The notes under the pieces were generated by a model. The model was not told where the DNA came from and searched no databases. It saw only the letters and a program-made list of their open reading frames with translations. From positions 1,860,001-1,924,000 of the forward strand of contig CAVWTN010000002.1 of NCBI GenBank assembly GCA_963757945.1: DNA of 64,000 bases, given 5' to 3'. Source of the DNA: CAVWTN01 sp963757945. Lineage in GTDB: Bacteria; Vulcanimicrobiota; Vulcanimicrobiia; Vulcanimicrobiales; Vulcanimicrobiaceae. The translations under genes were made by a program, and so were the position numbers. Each line of letters starts with the position of its first letter. Position 1 is the first letter of the stretch. Of this stretch, positions 42,055 to 50,272 are shown piece by piece.

Positions 42055-42872
42055 TCGTCGCGGGCTCGCTCGAGGCGAAGGAAGCGCGCTTGCGCCTGCT
42101 GCTGCGCGAACTGGAGAGCTGCATCGTCGCGTTTTCGGGCGGGGTCGATTCGGCGCTGGTCCTCGCGGTCGCGACGGCCGAACTCGGCGAGCGGGCTCGC
42201 GGCGTGACGGCGCATTCGGAGAGCCTCGCCGAGCGTGAACTCGAAGGCGCGCTCGCGTTCGCGGAGGCGATCTCCGCGCAGCACGACGTGCTCCAAACGC
42301 ACGAACTCGACGATCCGAACTACGCGGAAAATCCGCCCGACCGCTGTTATTACTGCAAGAAGGAGCTTTACGGGCGGCTCGCCGGGATCGCGCGCGAGCG
42401 CGGCGTGCGCTGGATCGTCGACGGCTTCAATCTCGACGATGCGCGCGATTGGCGCCCCGGCCGCCGGGCCGCAGCCGAGTTCGGGGTCCGCAGCCCGCTC
42501 GCCGAGGCCGGCTTCACGAAGAGCGACGTGCGCGAACTCGCGCGCAAGCTGGGGCTCGAGATCTGGGACAAGCCCGCCCTCGCCTGCCTTTCCTCGCGCT
42601 TCCCCTACGGGACGGCGATCACGCTCGATCTGCTACGGCAAGTGGATCGGGCCGAGCAGGCCGTGCATGACGCCGGAATTCGCGCGTGCCGCGTCCGCCA
42701 CCACGGCGAGGTGGCGCGCATCGAGATCCCGCTCGACGAACTGGCGCACGCGCTCCTGCCGGAGGTTCGGGCCGCGATCGTCGCCGGCGTGTGCGCCGCC
42801 GGGTACCGCTTCGTCGCCCTCGATTTGGGCGGATACGTCTCGGGGAACTTGAATACGAAGCCCCATGGCTGA
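42051..42872 (+). CDS. larE: ATP-dependent sacrificial sulfur transferase LarE
   Basis: 273 residues. The PP-loop SGGVDSA (29-35) binds ATP. LarE adenylates P2CMN and adds sulfur. Three cysteines stand out: C99 and C102 in DRCYYCKKELYG and C179 in ALACLSSRFPYG. In some LarE proteins one Cys donates its own sulfur, while others carry an iron-sulfur cluster on several cysteines. The sequence alone does not settle which type this is, but the trio favours the cluster type. It lies in the larC-larE-methyltransferase run with overlapping ends. Confidence 0.9.
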   Translation: MIVAGSLEAKEARLRLLLRELESCIVAFSGGVDSALVLAVATAELGERARGVTAHSESLAERELEGALAFAEAISAQHDVLQTHELDDPNYAENPPDRCYYCKKELYGRLAGIARERGVRWIVDGFNLDDARDWRPGRRAAAEFGVRSPLAEAGFTKSDVRELARKLGLEIWDKPALACLSSRFPYGTAITLDLLRQVDRAEQAVHDAGIRACRVRHHGEVARIEIPLDELAHALLPEVRAAIVAGVCAAGYRFVALDLGGYVSGNLNTKPHG

Positions 42873-43521
42873 AGAGTTGCTCACTCGCCCCCCGCACCAG
42901 AACGGCGCAACGGCATTGCCGGAACAGCCGGCGACGGAAGAGGATTGGCGCGACGCCGTCTTCGCGGCTCGCGGAACGCTGCTCGCGCTCCCGGCGATCG
43001 TGCTCGCGGTCGCCGGGAAGCCCAGCGCCTTTTCGATCGCGACGGGGCTGCCGCTGGCGTTCGCGGGCGAGTTTCTGCGCTGCTGGGCCGTCGGGTATTC
43101 CGGCGTCACGACCCGCAGCGACAAGGTGACGGCGCCGGCCCTCACGACCGCCGGGCCCTACGCCCACGTGCGCAACCCGCTCTATCTCGGCAACTTCTTG
43201 ACCGCCGCGGGCTTCTCGCTCGCGTTCACGGGAAAGCTTTCGGCCCGCAAGCGCGCCGCGTTGATCGCGCTCGGCCTGGGCTCGATGGCGGCCGTCTACG
43301 CGACGATCGTTCCGCTCGAAGAGGCGTACTTGCGCAAGACGTTCGGGAAGGCGTTCGATGAATACGTCGAGCGCGTGCCGCAACTCGTGCCGCAGCTCGA
43401 GGCGGCGGTACCGCAGAGCGGCAGCTACGATCCCGCGGTCATCGCGAAGGCCGAAACGCGCACGTTCGCAACGTTCTCCGCCATGCTCGCGGTGCTCGCG
43501 TTGAAAGCCTTGCGCGCCTAG
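42865..43521 (+). CDS. Isoprenylcysteine carboxyl methyltransferase-like membrane protein
   Basis: 218 residues with three to four hydrophobic helices. GPYAHVRNPLYLGNFLTAAG and IVPLEEAYLRKTFGKAFDEYVERVPQLVP are the two signatures of the ICMT/PEMT superfamily, which binds S-adenosylmethionine at the membrane. The substrate in bacteria of this type is not known. The start overlaps larE by eight bases. The last ~30 residues add a hydrophobic helix (FSAMLAVLALKAL). Confidence 0.82.
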   Translation: MAEELLTRPPHQNGATALPEQPATEEDWRDAVFAARGTLLALPAIVLAVAGKPSAFSIATGLPLAFAGEFLRCWAVGYSGVTTRSDKVTAPALTTAGPYAHVRNPLYLGNFLTAAGFSLAFTGKLSARKRAALIALGLGSMAAVYATIVPLEEAYLRKTFGKAFDEYVERVPQLVPQLEAAVPQSGSYDPAVIAKAETRTFATFSAMLAVLALKALRA

Positions 43522-43528
43522 CATCGGC

Positions 43529-44509
43529 ATGCTGCACGACGGCGGCCACGCGCTCGAGCGCGATCGCACCCATCGCCACTCGCTCGAGCACGATCACGGC
43601 CACGCGTCCGGGTCGAATCCGCGCCGCCTGCAGATCGCGCTCGCGCTGACCGTCGGCGTCGCGCTCTTGGAGCTGGGGGGCGGCTGGTTCGCGCACAGCC
43701 TCGCGCTGCTCGCCGACTCGGCGCACGTGTTCATGGACGCGATCGCGCTCGTGATCGCACTCGCGGCCGGCGTGCAGTCGTTGCGCCCCGCGACGGAGCG
43801 GCAGACGTTCGGCTTCGCGCGCTTCGAGATCCTCGCCGCGCTCGCCAACGGCGGCCTCTTGTTCGCGGTGACGATCCTGATCGCGGTCGAAGCCGTGCAC
43901 CGGCTCGCGGCGCCCGAACTCCCCAAAGGCGGCGTCATGCTCGCCGTCGCCGCGGCCGGCGCCGCCGTGAACATCGCGATCGGCCTGATGCTGATGCGCT
44001 CCGCCGCGCACGATCTCAACGTGAAGGCGGCGCTCTTCCACGTGGCCAGCGACGCCGTCGGCGCGCTCGCCGTCATGCTCGGCGCCGTCGCCGTCCTGAC
44101 GCTGCGGATCGCGTGGATCGACCCGGTGCTCTCGCTCTTGGTTGCGGCGATCATCGTGGTCGGCGTGATCCGCATCGTGCGCGAAGCGAGCGACGTGCTG
44201 CTCGAAAGTGCCCCCGAACACGCGCAGATCCCCGCCGTCGGCGAGCGGATCCGCGCTTGCGCGGGCGTCGTGGGCGTTCACGATCTGCACGTCTGGACGA
44301 TCGGCAGCGGCGCCCACGCGCTCTCCGCGCACGTGCTCCTGCCGGATTCGCGGATCAGCGAAGCGACCGGGATCCTGCGCGAGATCGACCGCGCGATGCG
44401 CGACGAGTTCGCGATCGGCCACGTCACGATCCAATTCGAGTGCGAATCCTGCGCCGACGACGCCAAAGTCGTCTGCACGCAGCGCACCCGCTCCCCTTCG
44501 ACCCAGTGA
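43529..44509 (+). CDS. Cation diffusion facilitator metal exporter
   Basis: 326 residues, six hydrophobic helices. The N-terminus is His-rich (HRHSLEHDHGHA). Helix 2 has LADSAHVFMDA and helix 5 has LFHVASDAVGA, the two halves of the metal site. The C-terminal cytoplasmic domain has VGVHDLHVWTIGSG. Family members export zinc, cobalt or cadmium by proton antiport. Downstream DNA contains short repeat copies, and no regulator gene is adjacent. Confidence 0.9.
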   Translation: MLHDGGHALERDRTHRHSLEHDHGHASGSNPRRLQIALALTVGVALLELGGGWFAHSLALLADSAHVFMDAIALVIALAAGVQSLRPATERQTFGFARFEILAALANGGLLFAVTILIAVEAVHRLAAPELPKGGVMLAVAAAGAAVNIAIGLMLMRSAAHDLNVKAALFHVASDAVGALAVMLGAVAVLTLRIAWIDPVLSLLVAAIIVVGVIRIVREASDVLLESAPEHAQIPAVGERIRACAGVVGVHDLHVWTIGSGAHALSAHVLLPDSRISEATGILREIDRAMRDEFAIGHVTIQFECESCADDAKVVCTQRTRSPSTQ

Positions 44510-44550
44510 TGAGTTCAGGCTGACCCTTCGAGCGGCTCAGAGTGACGGGG
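44493..44550. repeat. Two adjacent copies of a short CCCTTCGA…CTCAG…TGAC repeat
   Basis: The better copy is at 44524-44550 (CCCTTCGAGCGGCTCAGAG and on to TGACGGGG). A diverged copy precedes it at 44493-44526. An inverted copy lies at 45001-45030 on the other side of the hicAB remnant. The unit resembles a widely dispersed short repeat seen in many environmental genomes. Its function is unknown. Confidence 0.55.
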
Positions 44551-44588
44551 GAGCTTGCGGAAATGGAGGTTGACCACATTGGTACGAT

Positions 44589-44776
44589 CTGAAATACCGA
44601 GACATCGTCAAGCTGATCGAACGCGACGGCTGGCGCCTTCGCCGCGAGAGCGGCCACAAAGGCACTATGACGACCCGATGAAACCCGGGATCGTCACCAT
44701 CGCCCCGCATAGCATGAATGCCGACGTCCCGCCGCGCACGCTGAACTCGATTCTGAAGCAGGCAGGTTTGAAGTGA
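44589..44776 (+). pseudogene. hicA: hicA toxin remnant, start lost and frameshifted
   Basis: Read in two frames, the stretch gives a near-complete HicA: LKYRDIVKLIERDGWRLRRE in the first frame, then HYDDPMKPGIVTIAPHS and TLNSILKQAGLK in the second. HicA is a small dsRBD-fold mRNA interferase. The frame breaks between about 44655 and 44663, where one base seems to be missing, at the conserved GSH(K/R)HY motif that carries the catalytic His. The expected start codon before KYRDIV is CTG, and an in-frame TGA lies shortly upstream. Both defects suggest an inactive toxin. It overlaps hicB by four bases as in intact operons. Confidence 0.75.
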
Positions 44777-44988
44777 AAGACTATCTCGCGATTCTCGAGC
44801 ATGCCGGCGACGGGACGTGGAGTGCCTACGTGCCGGATCTTCCCGGATGCACGAGCTTCGGGTTCACGCGCGAAGAGGTTGCGCGCAACGTACGAAAGGC
44901 CGTTGCCGGCCACGTTGCCGCCTTGCGCGAAACCGGAGCGCCGGTGCCGGAGCCTACGTCGCTTCCCGAGGTCGTCCACCTCGCCTGA
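44773..44988 (+). CDS. hicB: HicB-family antitoxin
   Basis: 71 residues. The N-terminal ribonuclease-H-like core is typical (YLAILEHAGDGTWSAYVPDLPGC, then TREEVARNVRKAVAGHV). No DNA-binding tail is present, as in short HicB proteins. Its GTG overlaps the end of the hicA remnant. With the toxin broken, the antitoxin may be a leftover or may protect against related toxins elsewhere. Confidence 0.85.
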   Translation: MKDYLAILEHAGDGTWSAYVPDLPGCTSFGFTREEVARNVRKAVAGHVAALRETGAPVPEPTSLPEVVHLA

Positions 44989-45000
44989 GCCTGTTTGCTT

Positions 45001-45030
45001 CCCCGTCACCCTGAGCGTGTCGAAGGGGCC
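45001..45030. repeat. Inverted copy of the short repeat flanking hicAB
   Basis: CCCCGTCACCCTGAGCGTGT continues to GAAGGGGCC. Read on the other strand it matches the copy at 44524-44550, so hicAB is bracketed by the repeat in inverted orientation. It lies between hicB and the thiolase gene. Confidence 0.6.
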
Positions 45031-45069
45031 GAGGGTGCGCAAGAAGTTGCCCGGAATAGCCTGGGTATC

Positions 45070-46407
45070 ATGAAATCCGATACCGTCGTCCTCGCCACCG
45101 CCCGCACGCCGTTCGGCCGCCTCGGCGGCGTTCTCTCGCCGCTCTCGGCGACGACCCTCGGAGGCGAAGCGATCAGGGCCGCGGTCGAGCGCGCGAAGAT
45201 CGATCCGGCCGACGTCGATCACGCGATCGTCGGCCACGTGCTGCAAGGCGGGACGGGCCAATCGCCCTCGCGCCAGGCGATGCTCAAAGCGGGCCTGGCC
45301 AAAACGACGACGTTCGAGACCGTCAACAAAGTCTGCGCCTCCGGCCTGATCGCGGTCGCCCACGGCGCCCGCTTGATCGCGGACGGCGACGCCGAGGTCG
45401 TCGTCTCCGGCGGCATGGAATCGATGTCGAACGCGCCCTACGTCGCGCTCGGCGCGCGCTTCGGCTATCGTTTCGGCGACGCCGCGCTGCTGGACATGAT
45501 GATCCTCGACGGCCTGCTCGACCCGTACTCCGGCTTGACGATGGCCGCCGCCGCCGCGAAGGTCAGCGCCGAACTCGGCATCACGCGCGAGGCCCAAGAC
45601 GAGTTCGCCTACGAATCGCAAGTCCGCGCGCAGCGCGCAACCGAGAGCGGCGAGCTGCGCGACGAGATCGTCCCGCTGCGGATCGGGAAGAAGGGCAAAG
45701 GCAAGCTCGTCGTCGACGCGCTCCCCGTCCAAGCCCGCGCCCGCATCCCCGCCTACGCCGGCGGAAACGGCTCCGCGACGCTCTGGGACCACCAGACGCC
45801 CCCCGAGATGCGCCCCGACCCCAAACGCTTCTCGCCATACGTGACCGGCGACGTCCCGTTCACGCTCGTCGATCGCGACGAGCCGATCCGCGCCGACGCC
45901 TCGCTCGAAGCGATGCGCAAACTCGCGCCGCTCGACCCCGGCGGCACGCTCACGGCGGCGAACGCGCCGGGCGTGAACGACGGCGCGGCCGCCCTCGTCC
46001 TCTCGAGCCCCGCCTACGCGCGCTCGCACGGCTACGAGCCGCTCGCGACGATCGTCGACCACGCCTGCGCCGCCTGGGACCCCGCCTACCTGCAGCTCGT
46101 CCCCGCGATGGCCGCCTACAAGCTGCTCGAACGCAACGGCCTCACACCCGCGCAGATCGACGTCTGGGAAGTCAACGAAGCCTTTGCCGCCGTCGCCTGG
46201 AGCACGGCCGTGCGCCTTGGCATCGATCCGGGAAAGATCAATCTGTTAGGCGGCGCGGTCGCCTTCGGCCATCCCTTGGGCGCATCGGGCGCGCGGATCG
46301 CGGCCTCGGTCGTCCACCAGCTGCGCCGCCGCGGCGGCGGTTACGGCGTTGCCACGATCTGCTCGGGCGGCGGGCAGGGCGACGCGATCCTGATCAAAGT
46401 CGGCTAA
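45070..46407 (+). CDS. Acetyl-CoA C-acyltransferase (thiolase) with a ~50-residue insertion
   Basis: 445 residues; ordinary thiolases have about 390-400. Catalytic Cys89 in NKVCASGL, then NEAFAAVAW, GHPLGASGAR and the second Cys in ICSGGGQGDA are intact. The extra length falls at about 213-265, between RDEIVPLRI and DEPIRADASLE, and includes a Pro/Asp-rich stretch (TPPEMRPDPKRFSPYVTGD). The enzyme joins or splits acetyl-CoA units. Genes for the next two steps of beta-oxidation or butyryl-CoA chemistry follow. ATG chosen because the fold's first strand starts there. Confidence 0.92.
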   Translation: MKSDTVVLATARTPFGRLGGVLSPLSATTLGGEAIRAAVERAKIDPADVDHAIVGHVLQGGTGQSPSRQAMLKAGLAKTTTFETVNKVCASGLIAVAHGARLIADGDAEVVVSGGMESMSNAPYVALGARFGYRFGDAALLDMMILDGLLDPYSGLTMAAAAAKVSAELGITREAQDEFAYESQVRAQRATESGELRDEIVPLRIGKKGKGKLVVDALPVQARARIPAYAGGNGSATLWDHQTPPEMRPDPKRFSPYVTGDVPFTLVDRDEPIRADASLEAMRKLAPLDPGGTLTAANAPGVNDGAAALVLSSPAYARSHGYEPLATIVDHACAAWDPAYLQLVPAMAAYKLLERNGLTPAQIDVWEVNEAFAAVAWSTAVRLGIDPGKINLLGGAVAFGHPLGASGARIAASVVHQLRRRGGGYGVATICSGGGQGDAILIKVG

Positions 46408-46491
46408 CCTCTCTGCCCTCCAGCGGCCATCCACGCGCGCGCCGTACCCGCTCGTGGCCGGCCGCGCCACGCAAAGAAAGAAGCTTCGTTC

Positions 46492-47358
46492 GTGAAAGTG
46501 CTCGTCATCGGTGCCGGCCAAATGGGCGCCGGCATCGCGCAGGTCGCCGCGCAAGCCGGCAACAGCGTCATCCTCAACGACATCAGCCAAGCCTTCATCG
46601 ATAAGGGCCTCGGCGTCATCAAGAAAAACCTCGCGCGCTCGGTCGAAAAGGGCAAACTCTCCGCCGACGAAAGCGCCGCGATCCTCGGCCGCATCACGCC
46701 GCGCCCCGAACTCGCCGGCGACTTCGACGTCGACATCTCGATCGAAGCCGCGACCGAGAACCTGCCGATCAAGCTCGAACTCTTCAAGAAGCTCGACGCC
46801 CTGCTCCCGGCAAACGCGATCCTCGCGAGCAACACGTCCTCGATCTCGATCACGAAGCTCGGCGGCGCCACCAAACGCCCGCAGCAAGTCATCGGCATGC
46901 ACTACTTCAACCCCGTCCCCGTCATGAAGCTCGTCGAAGTGATCCGCGGCATCGCCACCTCGCAAGCGACCTTCGAAACCGTCCGCGATCTCGCGATCGC
47001 CCACGGCAAGACCCCCGTCGAAGTCAACGATCTCCCCGGCTTCGCCGCGAACCGCATCCTCTGTCCGATGCTCAACGAAGCGATCTACGCGCTCTACGAA
47101 GGCACCGCCGGAGTCGAGCAAATCGACACCGTCATGGTCCTCGGCATGAACCACCCGATGGGCCCGCTCACCCTCGCCGACTTCATCGGCCTCGACACGA
47201 TCCTCGCGATCATGGAAGTCCTCTACCACGGCTACGGCGACCCCAAGTACCGCCCGTGCCCGCTCCTCCGCCTCTACGTCGACGCCGGGTGGCTCGGCCG
47301 CAAGACCAAGCGCGGCTTCTACGATTACAGCGGCGAGAAGCCCGTTCCGACGCGCTGA
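46492..47358 (+). CDS. hbd: 3-hydroxybutyryl-CoA dehydrogenase
   Basis: 288 residues. NAD motif VLVIGAGQMGAGIAQVAAQAG, the EAATENLPIKLELF helix, SNTSSISITKLG, GMHYFNPVPVMKLVEVI with the catalytic His, and NDLPGFAANRILCPMLNEAI are all in place. Oxidises (S)-3-hydroxyacyl-CoA or works in reverse. GTG start. The gene is strikingly C-rich on the coding strand, unlike the acyl-CoA dehydrogenase gene behind it. A nested inverted-repeat element begins four bases after the stop. Confidence 0.93.
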   Translation: MKVLVIGAGQMGAGIAQVAAQAGNSVILNDISQAFIDKGLGVIKKNLARSVEKGKLSADESAAILGRITPRPELAGDFDVDISIEAATENLPIKLELFKKLDALLPANAILASNTSSISITKLGGATKRPQQVIGMHYFNPVPVMKLVEVIRGIATSQATFETVRDLAIAHGKTPVEVNDLPGFAANRILCPMLNEAIYALYEGTAGVEQIDTVMVLGMNHPMGPLTLADFIGLDTILAIMEVLYHGYGDPKYRPCPLLRLYVDAGWLGRKTKRGFYDYSGEKPVPTR

Positions 47359-47362
47359 CGGC

Positions 47363-47740
47363 TAGCGCTTAACGGCTGGCTGCGGCGGGGGCGGGGGACG
47401 GTGTGCCGCCGGCACCGCTGAGGATTTCCCCATCGTGGGGAAATCCTCGCTACACCGCTCCTCGCTCCCGCCCTCCGGGCTCCGCTCGTCGTCGGAGTTG
47501 CCGTCGGCACACCGTCCCCCGCCCCCGCCGCCACCCCCGGCAAGCGGGGCCTCTCTCGCCGTCAGGTGGCGGTGGTCGGGGCGCCGACGTTCCCCCGCGG
47601 GGCGTGCAGCTTGCCCGCGGAGCCAGGATGGCGGGAGCGGGCAAGTGCACGAGTAGCGATTTCGCATGGATGCGAAATCGCGGGCGTCCCCGCGGGGGAA
47701 TGTCGGCGCCCCGGCCGCCGCAGCCAGCCGTCAAGCGCTA
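47363..47740. repeat. 378-bp element of nested inverted repeats (MITE-like or structured RNA element)
   Basis: The 467 bases between hbd and the acyl-CoA dehydrogenase gene carry no gene I can support. Outer 26-base arms 47363-47388 and 47715-47740 are inverted with one mismatch. Inside are: perfect 25-base arms 47384-47408/47505-47529; a perfect 13-base hairpin with a TCG loop (47420-47448); 25-base arms 47578-47602/47688-47712 with one mismatch; 47604-47618/47637-47650 with one bulge; and a perfect 12-base hairpin with a GG loop (47656-47681). Open frames on both strands here reflect the symmetry and are not likely genes. Confidence 0.85.
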
Positions 47741-47825
47741 ACCTAGGGAAACATCGACGCACGGCGCGTCGAAACGAACCTACCAAGACCTCGAATCCGC
47801 AACGCCATAGACTTGGAGCCATCAG

Positions 47826-48989
47826 ATGATCGACACCCGGAATTATAGCCAATTCGCGATTACCGACGAGCAGCGTGAGATCGGGAATTTGGCGCGCGAG
47901 ATCGCTGAGGGCGAGATTGCGCCGCATATTGCGAAATGGGATCGCGAGCATACGTTTCCGCGCGAGCTGTACGGCAAGCTGAATGATGCCGGGCTCATGG
48001 GGATCACGGTCGCGGAGAAGTATGATGGGGTCGGGGCTGATTACGTGTCGTATGCGCTGGCGATCGAGGAGTTTGCGCGCGTGGATGCGGGGACGGCGGT
48101 GACGCTGTCGGTGCATTCGATGATCGGGTCGGCGCTCGAGCGGCTGGGGAGCGAGGCGCAGAAGCAGGCGTGGCTGCCGAGGCTCGCAGCGGGGAATGTG
48201 ATTGCGGGGTTCGCGCTGACGGAGTCGGAGGCGGGGTCGGATGCGGGGGCCTTGCGGGCGACGGCGACGCGCGCTGGGGATGGGTACGTGCTGCGCGGGC
48301 GCAAGCAGTGGTGCACGAACGGGAGCTACTGCGGCGTGATGCTGGGGATGTTTCGCAGCGGCGGGCCGGGGCCCAAGGGGATCAGCGCGTTTCTGATCGA
48401 GAGCCCGCTGCCGGGGCTCGTCGTGGAGAAGGTGACGGAGAAGCTCGGGATTCACACGAGCAATACGTGCGATCTCGCGTTCGATGATGTGCGCGTGCCG
48501 GCGGAGGCGCTCGTGGGGAATGAGGGCGAGGGCTTCTCGAAGGCGATGCAGGCGCTGGCGGGCGGGCGAATTGGGATCGCGGCGCAGGCGACGGGGATTC
48601 TGGCGGCGTGTCTGGATGCGTCCGTGAAGTTCGCGAAGGAGCGCAGCGCGTTCGGGAAGCCGATCGGCGCGTTCGAGGGGATCTCGTTCAAGATCGCGCA
48701 GATGGCGACCGATCTCGATGCGGCGCGACTGCTGGTGTATCGGGCGGCGGCGCTGTGCGATCGCGGCGAGCCGTTCGTGGTGGAAGCGAGCAAGGCGAAG
48801 CTGTTCGCGTCGAGCGCGGCGCGAAGGCATGCCTCGGAGGCCGTGCAGATCCACGGCGGGTACGGGTATACGACGGAGTTTCCGGTCGAGCGCTATTATC
48901 GCGACGCGAAGATCACCGAGATTTACGAAGGCACCTCGGAGATCCAGCAGATCATCATCGCGCGCTCGCTGCTCGGGCGCTTGGATTGA
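47826..48989 (+). CDS. Acyl-CoA dehydrogenase (short-chain/butyryl type)
   Basis: 387 residues, FAD enzyme that makes 2-enoyl-CoA. GFALTESEAGSDAGALRATA, the CTNGSY flavin contact, KLGIHTSNTCDLAFDDVRVP, FGKPIGAFEGISFKIAQMATD and the catalytic Glu368 in EIYEGTSEIQQ are present. It probably works with the thiolase and 3-hydroxybutyryl-CoA dehydrogenase upstream; an enoyl-CoA hydratase gene is not next to them. Its coding strand is G-rich, in contrast to the two genes before the inverted-repeat element. Confidence 0.93.
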   Translation: MIDTRNYSQFAITDEQREIGNLAREIAEGEIAPHIAKWDREHTFPRELYGKLNDAGLMGITVAEKYDGVGADYVSYALAIEEFARVDAGTAVTLSVHSMIGSALERLGSEAQKQAWLPRLAAGNVIAGFALTESEAGSDAGALRATATRAGDGYVLRGRKQWCTNGSYCGVMLGMFRSGGPGPKGISAFLIESPLPGLVVEKVTEKLGIHTSNTCDLAFDDVRVPAEALVGNEGEGFSKAMQALAGGRIGIAAQATGILAACLDASVKFAKERSAFGKPIGAFEGISFKIAQMATDLDAARLLVYRAAALCDRGEPFVVEASKAKLFASSAARRHASEAVQIHGGYGYTTEFPVERYYRDAKITEIYEGTSEIQQIIIARSLLGRLD

Positions 48990-49086
48990 AAGCCGGCCGC
49001 CGACCTTGGTCGCACCGAGGTTTTCGGCGGTCCTGCGCTAAGAGAGCGACTGCCACCACCGTTCGACGAATGAAAGCCGGGCGCCA

Positions 49087-50247
49087 ATGAAGCTGATGGA
49101 ATACCAAGGGAAAGAGTTGTTTCGCGCCGTTGGGATTCCGACGCCGCGCGGCGTGCATGCATCGAGCGCCGCCGAAGTGCGCGCGTTCATCGAGGCGCAT
49201 CCGGGATCGTGGGTGCTCAAGAGCCAGGTCCTGATGGGCGGACGCGGCAAGGCCGGCGGGATCAAGTTCGCCGATACGCCCGAGCAGGGCGAGGCGCTCG
49301 CGAACGAGCTGATCGGGAAGGTGCTCAAGAGCATTCAGAATCCCGGCGGCGAGGAAGTGAAATCGCTGCTGGTCGAGGAGAAGGTCGCGATCGTGAGCGA
49401 GGCTTACGTTTCGATCACGATCGATCGCTCCTCGAAGAAGCCGGTGATCATCGTGACCTCGCAAGGCGGGATGGATGTCGAGGAAGTCGCCGAGCATCAT
49501 CCCGATGCGATCTCGAAGTATTGGGTCGATCCCGCGATCGGGTTCTCGCCGTTCATCGCGCGGCGGCTCGCGTTCAGCTCGAAGCTGCCGCTCGGCTTCC
49601 ACAAAGCGTTTCCGAAGATCGTCGGCGCGCTCTACACGCTGTTCATGTCGTACGGCGCGAACCTCGTCGAGATCAATCCGCTCGCGCTCACGAAGGACGG
49701 CGCGGTGATCGCCTCCGATGCGAAGGTCGATCTCGACGACAACGGGCTCTACAAGCATCCCGCGCTCGCCAAGTGGCAGAAGGACGAGCCCGCGGAAGGC
49801 GATGAGGCGGTCGCGCTCTCGGTGGGCTTGGGGCGCAGCAATTACGCGAAGTTCACGGGCTCGGTCGGCACGATCGCCAACGGCGCGGGGCTTGCGATGG
49901 GGACGATGGACGCGGTCAAGAACGCGGGCGGCGAGGTTGCGAACTTCCTGGATATCGGCGGCGGCGCGCAGGCGGAACTCGTGCGCAAGTGCTATGCGCT
50001 CGTCGTGAGCGATCCGAACGTCAAGTCGATGTTCATCAACATCTTCGGCGGGATCACGCGCGGCGATCAAGTCGCGCGGGGAATCGTCGAGGCGCTCGCG
50101 GGCGACGACGTGCGCAAAGTGCCGCTCGTCGTGCGTTTGACGGGAACGAATGAAGCGGAGGGCCGCGCGATCCTCGCGGCCGCGGGCATGAACCCCGTCG
50201 AGACGATGGACGAAGGCGCGCGGCGCGCCGTCGAGCTCGCCAAGTAG
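49087..50247 (+). CDS. sucC: Succinyl-CoA ligase [ADP-forming], beta subunit
   Basis: 386 residues. ATP-grasp domain with EYQGKELFRAVGIPTPRG and VLKSQVLMGGRGKAGGIK, then VEINPLALTKDG, and the C-terminal CoA-ligase domain with FLDIGGGAQ and NIFGGITRGDQVA. TCA-cycle enzyme forming ATP (or GTP) from succinyl-CoA. Followed after 25 bases by the alpha subunit. Confidence 0.96.
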   Translation: MKLMEYQGKELFRAVGIPTPRGVHASSAAEVRAFIEAHPGSWVLKSQVLMGGRGKAGGIKFADTPEQGEALANELIGKVLKSIQNPGGEEVKSLLVEEKVAIVSEAYVSITIDRSSKKPVIIVTSQGGMDVEEVAEHHPDAISKYWVDPAIGFSPFIARRLAFSSKLPLGFHKAFPKIVGALYTLFMSYGANLVEINPLALTKDGAVIASDAKVDLDDNGLYKHPALAKWQKDEPAEGDEAVALSVGLGRSNYAKFTGSVGTIANGAGLAMGTMDAVKNAGGEVANFLDIGGGAQAELVRKCYALVVSDPNVKSMFINIFGGITRGDQVARGIVEALAGDDVRKVPLVVRLTGTNEAEGRAILAAAGMNPVETMDEGARRAVELAK

Positions 50248-50272
50248 CAGCAGAAGAAAGGCGCAGAGATCC

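Noticed and set aside
44555..44700. Short Arg-rich gene starting MRKWRLTTLVRSE before hicB
   Set aside because: Only its C-terminal half is HicA-like. The N-terminal half of HicA lies in another frame, so this is a frameshifted remnant.
47362..47741. Overlapping open frames of about 100 codons on both strands between hbd and the acyl-CoA dehydrogenase gene
   Set aside because: They arise from the symmetry of the nested inverted repeats. Both strands end in the same PPQPAVKR stretch, no ribosome site fits, and composition is Pro/Arg-rich.
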